Source: Acinetobacter lwoffii (GTDB lineage Bacteria > Pseudomonadota > Gammaproteobacteria > Pseudomonadales > Moraxellaceae). From it: a stretch of DNA of 64,000 nucleotides. Both the position numbers and the translations under genes were made by a program. Below, piece after piece: positions 44,206 through 53,792 of this stretch. The notes beneath the pieces were generated by a model, which was not told the origin of the DNA, did no database searches, and was given only the letters and a program-made list of their open reading frames with translations. The stretch's first letter is position 1. Every line of letters begins with the position of its first letter. The stretch spans positions 1,922,001 to 1,986,000 of the forward strand of contig NZ_CP077369.1 in assembly GCF_019048525.1 (NCBI RefSeq), read 5' to 3'.

Positions 44206-44478
44206 AATTTAATGTGATCTTAGCCCAATGATCTGACCCCAAAAATTTAGTGGGCACTATCGCGGTATTAATAAGTTAGAAAAAGAGGAGGGTACAGGAT
44301 GCTTATGATTTAAGCTAATGAATTATAAATTAATTTTTAAAATTAAAGAGTGATATTGGATGAGCGGTGAAGCAACCTGGTTAGAAGAGCTAGATTGACT
44401 ATCAATATAAATATCAAATTGCTATCATAAAATATATAAAAATATTGCTTTTAAATTTTAGAGGTTTGTAAAAATTCA

Positions 44479-47244
44479 ATGACTGAAGGTGCAGTGACAT
44501 TTGCATATGATTCATTAGAATCTATTCGCAAAAGATTATTAGATTTAAGTTCAAGAAATGCACTATTAAATTATAAATTTCCTAGAGGTAAGTGTCTCCA
44601 ATTTATTGAAACTACTCCAAATGCAGTATTTAAAGCATTAAGTGATAAAAAAACAATAGATTTAGCATCAATTCCAAAACCAACAGATGCTGAAATTAAG
44701 GCTTATTATCAGAGTGAAGGTAAAAAAGATACTAATTTAAAGGATTTGACTCCTACAGCCGAATCCTGGGCAAAGCATTTGGGCTATCAAACTAGCTTTG
44801 ATTTACAGCAAAATGACTTCTGTACTTCAATACATACCGATAGTGATTGTTTGCAGAGTTTGCTCTATCCAAAAGATTTAGAAACTAGAATTAAGCATAT
44901 AAAACAGCAAGCTGAATCTTCACTTAGCGAAACTGGATCTAATGTTCTATATATAGCGATTGGCTTTTTAGAGTGGGCGGAAAGCAAAGATTCGTCAATG
45001 AGAAGGTTGGCTCCATTATTTACTTTGCCAGTCAAAATAGAGAAAAAATCAAAAACTAAGAATGGAGGTTATGATAGTTTTGAGATTTCTCTGCTAGATG
45101 ATGGGCTTCTCAGTAATGTTACATTGCATGAGAAATTAAAGAATGAATTCGGATTGGAATTGCCATTATTAGATGAAGATATAGCACCGGAAGAATATTT
45201 TAACTTAATCGAACAAAATATTTTAGCCCATGAAAAAGGTTGGAAAATTCAACGTAAAGCGTGCATGTGTTTGTTGAACTTTACAAAGCAAGCGATGTAT
45301 CAAGACTTAGAGCCTAGCATTTGGCCAGAAAGTCATTCCATTGAACAACATCCAGTCATTCAACAATTATTCAGCAAAGTTGCAAAAGAAAAAGAGAATC
45401 ATAGTTTCGATATAGAGTATGAAATTGATGAAATTGCTGATATTAATGAAAAATTTCCAATAATTTATGATGCTGATAGTTCACAACATAGTGCACTTAT
45501 TGATGCTGTAAAAGGTGAAAACTTAGTTATTGAGGGTCCTCCTGGTTCAGGTAAGTCGCAAACTATTACTAACTTAATTGCTGCCGCTATTAATAATGGA
45601 AAAAAAGTACTCTTTGTTGCTGAAAAAATGGCTGCCTTAAATGTAGTAAAAGATAGATTAGATAAAGCAGATCTAGGTGGATTTTGTTTAGAATTACATA
45701 GCCATAAATCGAATAAATTAAAAATATTAAACGACTTAAGTGACCAATATAAAAAAATTGGACAGTATACAAAGCCAAATCAATTGCAAGTAACAAAAAA
45801 CAAATTAGATTTATATAAGAGTAATTTAAATCAATATGTTAAGAGTGTTAATAAGGAATGGGGTGCAACCAAACTTACAGCGCATGAAATTCTAGCTAAA
45901 TCAGCAAAATTGAAAATATTGTTAGATATAAATCCTGAAGAGGTGTTAATTGATAATTTAAATATAAGTGCATTAAGTCAAGATGAAATTTATAGTTATA
46001 TCGACTGTGGGCGATTATTAGAAAATGCATTTATACAAACTCGTGATCAGAGTATAGATAAAAATATTTTTAAACATTACTGGTTTGGAGTTAATAAAAT
46101 AAATCTAATCGATTCAGATAAGGTTGAAATTATTAATTCACTTAAGCAATGGAATACAGAATTAAAATCAATAAAGTCCTTAATTACGGAGGTCTTTTCT
46201 ATTGATGATTTTAATTTAGAGTATGTTGAAAAAATTGTTGTAAATGCGAATAAATTGCCAGAATGTGATGAAGAAATATCTTATGAATTAATACATCAAT
46301 TAATTTCGAAAATAGATATTTTAGAGGAATATATTAACTTATATTCTACAATAAATAAAAACTATATTGAAATTTCCTCTACATTTGATGAGAAATTCCT
46401 AGAAAATTTGGATATTCAACAGATTAATGATATTCAAGATTTGATTAATAAGAGTAATAAATTAGATAAAATTATCTCTTTCAATGAATTAGTAGAAGCA
46501 ATAGATCGTTTGGAAAATATTAGAAAATCATTAATTGATTTAAGTCCTGATATTGAATTAGTTAAAAATAATATACCTTATGAACTTAAGAGTGTTTTTG
46601 GATATTCTGAGGAAAAATTCAAGGATATGGAGTTATTAGTAACTCATTTGAAATCTTTGCCATTTGAATTGCTAAAAATTAGAAATGAAATTTTTGATGA
46701 ATCTAATATTGATCAATTTATATTGGAATTTGAGCCTGTATTTAATCAACTACAAAAAAATTATCCAGATTGTAAGGAAATTTATAATATAGATAATTTA
46801 CCAGACCTAAATGATTTGGAAGTAAATTATAAAAATGTATGTATAGGTGGATTCTTTAAGTATTTTACTAGACGATGGTGGAAAGCAAGAAAATTCATCA
46901 CAGGTATGAGTAAAAATGAAAATACTCCATTTGGTGAGATACAGAATAACTTTTCTAAATTAATTGATTTTAGAAAAAACATCAATATAGCTGATAGTTT
47001 AAATCAAAAATATAAAATTTTAGGTCATATGTATGATGGTGTTAATACACCTTTAGATGATATAAAAACTTTACGTGAATGGTATAAAGGTATTCGTCAT
47101 GATTATGGTGTTGGTTTTGATGAGAGAGTAAAGATTGGTTCTGCTATCTTAAGACTAGAAAGCAATTTGATTCAATCTATCATTGAAGAATATGATCGCA
47201 AAATTGCACCAAAAATTAAAATCTCATTAAATCTATTGGAGGAA
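44479..47244 (+). pseudogene. DUF4011 helicase/nuclease gene, 5' part (split by IS)
   Basis: Encodes the first 922 residues of a very large SF1 helicase-type protein. The N-terminus SLESIRKRLLDLSSRNALLN is the DUF4011 signature. Walker A is VIEGPPGSGKSQTITNLI near residue 352, followed by FVAEKMAALNVVKDRL. The middle is a long AT-rich helical region. An IS3-family element enters after codon GAA at 47242-47244; the frame then stops 12 codons into the IS. Proteins of this plan are found in defence islands. Confidence 0.85.
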
Positions 47245-47305
47245 AGAGGTGGTCCCACTTGTTTGAACAACTAAAAGCTTATTTATAAGTGATATTCTGC
47301 TCTAG

Positions 47306-48046
47306 TTAAGCTACCTTATTTTGTTGTGGTAGCTGGTCATAGTAAAACTCATCTGGAGTCATTTTGTCCAGACTCGAATGAGGTCGTTTCAAATTATAAA
47401 ATTCAAAATATGCGTTTAATTGCTTCTTCGCATCCAAAACATTGCTGTAGGCTTTGAGATAAACCTCCTCATATTTAACGCTCCGCCATAATCGTTCAAT
47501 CATCACATTATCGACCCAACGACCTTTACCGTCCATGCTGATTTGGATGTCATTTGATTTTAACACTTCAATAAACGCATCACTGGTAAATTGACTGCCT
47601 TGGTCTGTATTAAAGATTTCAGGTCGACCATATTTTTCAATAGCTTCATTTAATGTTTCTATACAAAATGCAACCTCCATACTAATCGATACGCTATGGG
47701 CAAGCACCTTACGGCTGTACCAATCAATCACAGCACATAAGTAGACAAAGCCTTTTGCCATAGGGATATATGTTATATCCGTTGCCCACACTTGATTACT
47801 CCGTTGAATATTCAATCCTTTGAGCAGATATGGATATTTACGGTGAGCTTGATTGGCCTGACTTAGATTTGGTTTACGATATAACGCATTAATGCCCATT
47901 TTTTTCATTAAAGTACGTGTATGACGTCGTCCTATATGATGTCCTTGACGGTTCAATAAATCACGCATCATACGGCTACCTGCAAAAGGGTATTGCATAT
48001 GTAATTCATCAATACAGCGCATCAGCTTCAGATCTGATGCACTCAC
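47306..48046 (-). CDS. IS3-family transposase OrfB (DDE integrase part)
   Basis: The frame runs open further upstream to about 48140, overlapping orfA. The typical product is an OrfAB fusion by -1 slippage on an A-run near 48138-48141. DDE core: VWATDITYIPMAKGFVYLCA, FNTDQGSQFTSDAF, and the final Glu in MIERLWRSVKYEEVYLK. The HTH_21-like N-terminus (YPFAGSRMMRDLLNRQGH) is present. Intact. Confidence 0.9.
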   Translation of the reverse strand: MSASDLKLMRCIDELHMQYPFAGSRMMRDLLNRQGHHIGRRHTRTLMKKMGINALYRKPNLSQANQAHRKYPYLLKGLNIQRSNQVWATDITYIPMAKGFVYLCAVIDWYSRKVLAHSVSISMEVAFCIETLNEAIEKYGRPEIFNTDQGSQFTSDAFIEVLKSNDIQISMDGKGRWVDNVMIERLWRSVKYEEVYLKAYSNVLDAKKQLNAYFEFYNLKRPHSSLDKMTPDEFYYDQLPQQNKVA

Positions 48047-48132
48047 AGGTTTTGGGCGATAGTAATAACAACCACGGGAGACTTTCAGTAGCTTAGCTTG
48101 CTTAGATACTGAAATCTGAAGTGAGTCGTCGA

Positions 48133-48438
48133 TTAACTTTTGTGGTTGAAGCGGCCCAGTTTCTTCAACACACCTTCTAAAAAATCAATTTCTAATGCCT
48201 GCTCACCGATTTTTGCATGTAGTTTTTTTAGATCAATGGGTGGTTCTGCTGGAGCTTTTGATTGATCGAAGGCTTGCGAGGAAGCCGAAATCAATTGATT
48301 TTTCCAGTCAATAATTTGGTTTTGATGAACATCAAATTCAGCACTCAATTCAGCAAGTGTTTTTTCTGCTTTAATCGCAGCAAGTGCTACCTTAGCTTTA
48401 AAGTCATTTGAATGATTTCTTCTTGGTCTACGTGTCAT
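48133..48438 (-). CDS. IS3-family transposase OrfA
   Basis: The ATG at 48438 is preceded by GGAG 7 bases upstream. About 101 residues with the OrfA HTH (NHSNDFKAKVALAAIKAEKT, LAELSAEFDVHQNQIIDWKN) and a leucine-zipper-like end (KIGEQALEIDFLEGVLKKLG). It binds IS ends and joins OrfB by frameshifting. Confidence 0.88.
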   Translation of the reverse strand: MTRRPRRNHSNDFKAKVALAAIKAEKTLAELSAEFDVHQNQIIDWKNQLISASSQAFDQSKAPAEPPIDLKKLHAKIGEQALEIDFLEGVLKKLGRFNHKS

Positions 48439-48529
48439 AAAATACTCCATATATTGATGTTTATAACATCATTTGGGGAGCAAAATATCACTTATAGGTG
48501 TTGTTCAAATTTCCTGATCCACCTCTGAA

Positions 48530-51145
48530 TTTTCTACTTTATATAACAATAAAATTAAAGGTTTAAAAAATATTCATGAGATTGTTAATGAGACAAGTGA
48601 TATTTCATCTACATTGTCCGATCTTAAAGAGTTAAAGGATAATCTTCAGGCATTAATTGTTAATAAGAATAATTCACTTTTAACTATTGAAAATAAATTA
48701 AATTTGTTTAATGAAAATCTTCATAATTTAATTAGATTTGAAGAAATAAAGAGCAGTCACCCAGAAATATGCAATGAATGGGAGTTGAAAGAATTTAAAG
48801 GTAAGGCTAATCATTATGAGATGGGTAGAGCAAATAAAGCTTTGAATTTATTGAAAGTAATTTCTGATTGTGATGATGTTATTAAACATAAATTGTTAGA
48901 GATTTTAAATTCGGAAAGTTATAAGAACTTCAAAGAAGTTAATAGTAAAATTGCATTTCATTTTAATAATGAGGCTAAATTCAAAATAAAGTTTAAAGAT
49001 CATTCAGATGTAGATGAATCATGGATCGAACTACATAAAACTTCTTTTGATAATTTGATCAAAAGGAATGATCTAGCCTTGGATAATCAAGATTGGATAT
49101 TTACTTGGAGTAATTACCAAACAGTTAAATCTAAAGCTGAAGCTTTAGGATTGAAAAATATTATTGGAAAGTTGGAAAATGGTTCACTAGAGAGCTATTC
49201 ATTAGTCGATACCGTACAGCTTTCTGTATATTGTTCTTTAGCAAAGCATATTATCAATACTGATACGTTGATTCAGAAATTTAATGGGATGGAATTATCA
49301 ACAATGGTTGATGATTTTAAGAATTATGATAATGAATTAATAGCTTTGCAGAGAAAACAGATTGCTAGCAATGCAGCAACAGTTGATGTACCTCAAGGAA
49401 TTGCTTATGGTCGCGTATCAGATTTAACTGAATATTCTCTCATAGCTAAAGAATCTTTAAAAAAAATGAGACATATACCTATTAGGTCTTTGCTTGAGCG
49501 GGCACCCAATGCGATCCAGGCATTGAAACCATGTTTCATGATGAGTCCTATGTCTGTAGCTCAATACTTGAAGCCTGGTCTTTTTGATTTTGATTTAGTG
49601 ATCATGGATGAAGCATCTCAAATTCTACCAGAAGATGCCATTGGTGCTTTGGCTCGTGGTAAAAGTGCGATTATTGTAGGAGATCCGAAACAATTACCTC
49701 CAACAAGTTTCTTTAGTACTTCTATAAACTTGGATGATACGGACGAAGAAGATTTAGTAGGAGTTGAAGATGCAGAAAGTATTTTAGATTCAGTTTCAAT
49801 GTTTAAACAGAGACGCTTACGTTGGCATTATCGTTCGCGACATCAATCTTTAATTGCATTTTCGAATAAGCATTTTTATGACTCTGACCTTATTTTATTT
49901 CCTTCAGCAATACAAAGTTCGCCTGAATTAGGCATTCGATTCAAAAAAGTCTCAGGTACATTCAATTCAGGACGTAACTATGAGGAAGCTCAAGCTGTTG
50001 TTAATGAAGTATGTGAACTGATTCTTCAAGACAGAGAAGAGTCGTTAGGTATTGTTGCAATGAATAGCCAGCAACGAGATGAAATTGAAAACCAGCTAGA
50101 GCTTAAAGTATCTGAAAACTCTTTATTACAGAGTTTATATGATAAAAAAATGAAATCTTTTGAGCCTATATTTATCAAAAATCTTGAAAATGTTCAGGGT
50201 GATGAAAGGGATGTTATTGTTATTTCGATGACTTATGGGCCTAGTCAGATTGGTGGAAAAGTATTTCAACGATTTGGTCCTATTAATCAGAGCTCTGGGT
50301 GGAGACGTTTAAACGTGCTCTTTACTCGTTCGAAGAAGAGAATGCATATTATCTCTTCAATGAATTCTACAGATATCTTGACATCTGGTACGAGTAGTAA
50401 AGGAGTATCGGCCCTAAAAGCATTTTTGAGATATTGTGAGACAGGTTTCTTACATGAAGAAAAACAGACAGGTAAGGCTCCGGATAGTGATTTTGAAATT
50501 GCTGTAATGAAGGCATTAGCAAAACATGGATATGAATGTGAACCACAATTAGGTGTTGCAGGCTACTTCTTAGATCTGGCTGTTAAAAATCCAAATAATC
50601 CCGGAGAATATTTATTAGCAGTTGAGTGTGATGGTGCAACGTATCATTCCGCAAAATCTAGTCGTGATCGTGATCGATTACGTCAACAGATTTTAGAAAG
50701 TTTAGGGTGGAGGATACACCGTATTTGGTCAACAGATTGGTTCAAAAATTCAAAAGAGCAAATGCAAATTCTGCTCGAAAAATTGAGTAATCTAAAACCA
50801 TTGATTGAGAATAATACAACTGAACCAAATATTAAATTATTGAAAACATCAGTTAAAGAAAATCAATATGCACTAGCATTTGACAATGTAGCAGAGGATT
50901 TTAATGATTTTGTCGAGGTAAATGATTTAGTGAAATATGTGGATAGTAGAAATCCTGAGAAAATTGTTAGTGTGAAAATTTCTAATAACTTTAACAATTA
51001 TCAGGAGGGCATTACCCACCGTAATAGCCCTTTGGGACAAGTATTACTTGGGCTTACAGTAGGGGAAACTTCAGTATTATCTTTGCCGAGTGGGGATGTA
51101 AATATTACTGTTAAAGATATTATTAAGTCTAAAGTTGATGTTTAG
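48530..51145 (+). pseudogene. DUF4011 helicase/nuclease gene, 3' part
   Basis: Continues the interrupted gene in the same frame from FSTLYNNKIKGL. It carries SF1 motifs: DFDLVIMDEASQILPEDAIG, VGDPKQLPPTS, RRLRWHYRSRHQSLIAFSN, NVQGDERDVIVISM, and RRLNVLFTRSKKRMHI. About 170 residues follow with a VSR/DUF559-like nuclease region (FEIAVMKALAKHGYECEPQL, VECDGATYHSAKSSRDRDRL, GWRIHRIWSTDWF). Joined to the 5' part it gives 1793 residues. On its own it lacks Walker A, so the system is probably inactive here. Confidence 0.85.
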
Positions 51146-51186
51146 TCGTTATAAATTCAGGTGTTTAACCTGCGTTAGGAATATGT

Positions 51187-51373
51187 ATGAGTATTGATTT
51201 AGAAAAAATGATGACCCCTGATGAGATACAGGCATCAGGTATTAATAAGCTATCAGAATCTGAGCAACAGGAAATATTACGGTGGGGGCTACGAATGTAT
51301 GGCTTGGGTCAACATAAAGTAGGTGACATCCATGAGATTAAATATGATGGAAGAGTGGTTGTCCTTGATGATG
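51187..51373 (+). pseudogene. small unknown gene truncated by IS30 copy A
   Basis: Encodes MSIDLEKMMTPDEIQASGIN, then LSESEQQEILRWGLRMYGLG and a beta end (EIKYDGRVVVLDDG). IS30 copy A enters after the first base of a codon at 51373, replacing the native C-terminus. Joining to sequence after the IS gives a short in-frame end (EATNKNISIENKV, stop at 52499-52501), about 75 residues. It lies 41 bp after the helicase gene and may be its partner. Confidence 0.55.
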
Positions 51374-52460
51374 GGCAGAGTAAAACTTGAAGTGCGACAT
51401 AAACCACCTAATTAATTTAAAGGGTTTATGGAGTATATAAAATTGTCATACCATCATCTTAACTTTGAAGATCGTACTGCATTAATGCTTGAGTCAAGAA
51501 AAGAAGGCTTTTCAGCCAGAAAATTTGCTGAACTCATTAAAAGACATCCTAGTACGATCTATCGTGAGCTTAAAAGAAATAGCATCAATGACGTTTATCA
51601 AGCTCGATATGCTTCTGATAACACCTTCGCTAGACGTAGACGTGGTCACAGAAAACTCAAAATCGATTCAATCCTCTGGAAATTTATTGTTGAAGCGATC
51701 CGTTGTTTATGGTCTCCTCAGCAAATAGCAAAGCGTTTAAAGACATTTCCTGATTTGGATCAAACAATGAATGTAAGCCATACAACGATTTATTCAACGA
51801 TACGCGCATTACCAAAGGGTGAGTTGAAAAAAGACTTATTATCCTGTCTGCGTCATGAAAATAAAAAGCGAAAAGCTAACGGTGAACCTAAAAAAGATTC
51901 TATATTACAGGATATTAAAACTATTCATGAGCGCCCAGCCGAAGTTCAAGAAAGAAAAATACCGGGTCATTGGGAAGCTGATTTAATTAAAGGTAAAGAC
52001 AATAAAAGTTCGATAGCAACACTTATTGAACGAAATACACGGCTCTGTATCTTGGCAACATTACCTGATGCAAAGGCAGAATCAGTGCGCAAGGCTTTAA
52101 CTGAAGCTCTGAAATATTTACCTGCAGAACTGCGTAAAACGTTGACCTATGACCGTGGACGCGAGATGGCAGAACATAAAATACTTGAAGAAGATTTAGG
52201 CATAGATGTATATTTCTGTGACCCACATTCACCCTGGCAAAAAGGCACATGCGAAAATATGAATGGTTTAATTAGGCAATATTTACCTAAAGGGATTGAT
52301 TTAAATCAGGCAGATCAGCATTATTTAAATCAAGTTGCCATGTCACTGAATACTCGTCCTAGAAAAGCGTTAGATTGGCTTACACCATTAGAGAAATTTG
52401 CTCAGCTTGTTGATTATCATAAGACTTTTCAAACTGTCGCACCTCATGTTTGAATTCGCC
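51374..52460 (+). mobile_element. IS30-family element, copy A (1087 bp)
   Basis: Ends GGCAGAGTAAAACTTGAAGT and, inverted, GGCGAATTCAAACATGAGGT; both lead into GCGAC. No matching target duplication (ATG left, AAG right). Nearly identical in protein to copies B and C. Confidence 0.88.
51428..52453 (+). CDS. IS30-family transposase (copy A)
   Basis: 341 residues. N-terminal HTH_38 (YHHLNFEDRTALMLESRKEG, FSARKFAELIKRHPSTIYRE) and a DDE domain: GHWEADLIKGKDNKSSIATL, LTYDRGREMAEH, and FCDPHSPWQKGTCENMNGLI with the catalytic Glu. Intact and likely active given three near-identical copies. Confidence 0.93.
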   Translation: MEYIKLSYHHLNFEDRTALMLESRKEGFSARKFAELIKRHPSTIYRELKRNSINDVYQARYASDNTFARRRRGHRKLKIDSILWKFIVEAIRCLWSPQQIAKRLKTFPDLDQTMNVSHTTIYSTIRALPKGELKKDLLSCLRHENKKRKANGEPKKDSILQDIKTIHERPAEVQERKIPGHWEADLIKGKDNKSSIATLIERNTRLCILATLPDAKAESVRKALTEALKYLPAELRKTLTYDRGREMAEHKILEEDLGIDVYFCDPHSPWQKGTCENMNGLIRQYLPKGIDLNQADQHYLNQVAMSLNTRPRKALDWLTPLEKFAQLVDYHKTFQTVAPHV

Positions 52461-52526
52461 AAGCTACTAATAAAAATATCTCCATCGAAAATAAAGTATA
52501 AAAATTCAAAAACCATTTAATAAAGT

Positions 52527-53625
52527 AGGACTTACGCATTGACGGATTCAAAAAAGTATTAAAATACTTTATAAAGTATCTGTGATCAGACGAATTAAAC
52601 ATGCTTCTACAGCAACTTGTACATTACCCATTTATATGGGCTTTCTCATGACAGAACCGAACTCTATTAGCTGCACACAACTTGCCGAGACTTATAATAT
52701 CTCGCATGATAGTGTAAATCGCTTTCTAGAGCGTGAAGACTACACACCTCACGACCTATATCAAGAATCAATTCAACATATTGATAATAATAAACTTATA
52801 GTCAGCATTGATGATACTGTTTTAGATAAACCATATAGTCAACATATGGACTTGGTTAGCTATTTTTGGTCAGGCAAACACCATCGATCCGTCAAGGGTA
52901 TTAGTCTCATTACCTTGTATGCGACAGATCAAAATGGTCAAAATATTCCAATTAATTTCCGAATTTATGACAAATCTGAAAGTAAAACCAAGAATGATTA
53001 CTTTATGGATATGTTAAGTGAAGTACTCAGTTGGGGTGCAAAGATTCAATTTATTACAGGTGATAGTTGGTATTCATCGACTGGAAATCTAAAAACCATA
53101 AGAAAATATGGTATTCGATTTATGTTTGGTATCGACTGTAACCGTAAGGTTTCCCCAGAAAAAGGACAATGGTTTCAACTGCGTTTATTGCCAGATTTCC
53201 ATCAGGGTCAAGTGGTCTGGCTCAAAGATTTTGGCTTTGTACAATTATTTAAGACTCAGTTAAAAGAACAGCAGAGGTTTTATATTGTGCATCAAGATGA
53301 AGATGATTTATTGTCCTTTGAGGGTTTTCATGAATTGCATTCAAGTCATTGGAAAATAGAGCAATATCACCGGGTGATTAAACAGGTTTGTCATATTGAA
53401 AAGTTTCAAGTAAGACGATCTAAACTGATTTTGAATCATATTTTTTCAGCCTTGATGGCCTACGTTGAGATACAAAAGAACCAGTTTGAGCGGATCTTTG
53501 AAAATGTATATCGTTGGCAGAAGAAATTATTTAGACCAGTTATCAAAAACTTCATTGATGACTTTATTCTCGATAAAAATCATCTGCTACCACAGAGAAT
53601 CTATAAATAATAGTGCGTAAGTCCT
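52527..53625 (+). mobile_element. DDE-transposase IS (IS4/IS701-like), 1099 bp
   Basis: Terminal inverted repeats AGGACTTACGCA and TGCGTAAGTCCT. Flanked by the direct repeat ATAAAGT (52520-52526 and 53626-53632), so it is an intact, simple insertion. Confidence 0.8.
52582..53610 (+). CDS. DDE transposase of IS4/IS701-like clan
   Basis: 342 residues from GTG. An N-terminal HTH-like region (SCTQLAETYNISHDSVNRFL), then catalytic-looking acids in KLIVSIDDTVLDKP, IQFITGDSWYSS and SSHWKIEQYHRVIKQ. The gene nearly fills the element between its inverted repeats. The exact IS family cannot be fixed by eye. Confidence 0.78.
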   Translation: MIRRIKHASTATCTLPIYMGFLMTEPNSISCTQLAETYNISHDSVNRFLEREDYTPHDLYQESIQHIDNNKLIVSIDDTVLDKPYSQHMDLVSYFWSGKHHRSVKGISLITLYATDQNGQNIPINFRIYDKSESKTKNDYFMDMLSEVLSWGAKIQFITGDSWYSSTGNLKTIRKYGIRFMFGIDCNRKVSPEKGQWFQLRLLPDFHQGQVVWLKDFGFVQLFKTQLKEQQRFYIVHQDEDDLLSFEGFHELHSSHWKIEQYHRVIKQVCHIEKFQVRRSKLILNHIFSALMAYVEIQKNQFERIFENVYRWQKKLFRPVIKNFIDDFILDKNHLLPQRIYK

Positions 53626-53676
53626 ATAAAGTATCAATAGAGTTAAAATACATATAGCTTACTTTTAATTTTAAAG

Positions 53677-53707
53677 AGGAATACAAGAAATAATTTCTTG
53701 TATTCCT
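53677..53707 (-). terminator. 31-bp perfect palindrome, probable alkylsulfatase terminator
   Basis: Arms of 15 bp around one A (AGGAATACAAGAAAT on the left). Read on the minus strand it is followed by CTTTAAAATT. It is 85 bp beyond the alkylsulfatase stop. Confidence 0.5.
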
Positions 53708-53792
53708 GTTATAAGATTGGGAGAACCAAGTTGATAATTTCACCCATTTCTTTGGATCTATTAATTTAAGTTTCGACTTTACTTATTTGAGC

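Larger units (their letters stand above)
47245..48526 (-). mobile_element. IS3-family insertion sequence, copy 1 (1282 bp)
   Basis: Both ends begin AGAGGTGG when read inward and share TTTGAACAAC further in. Flanked by a 3-bp direct repeat GAA (47242-47244 and 48527-48529). It carries orfA and orfB on the minus strand and interrupts the DUF4011 gene; excision restores the frame. Confidence 0.85.
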
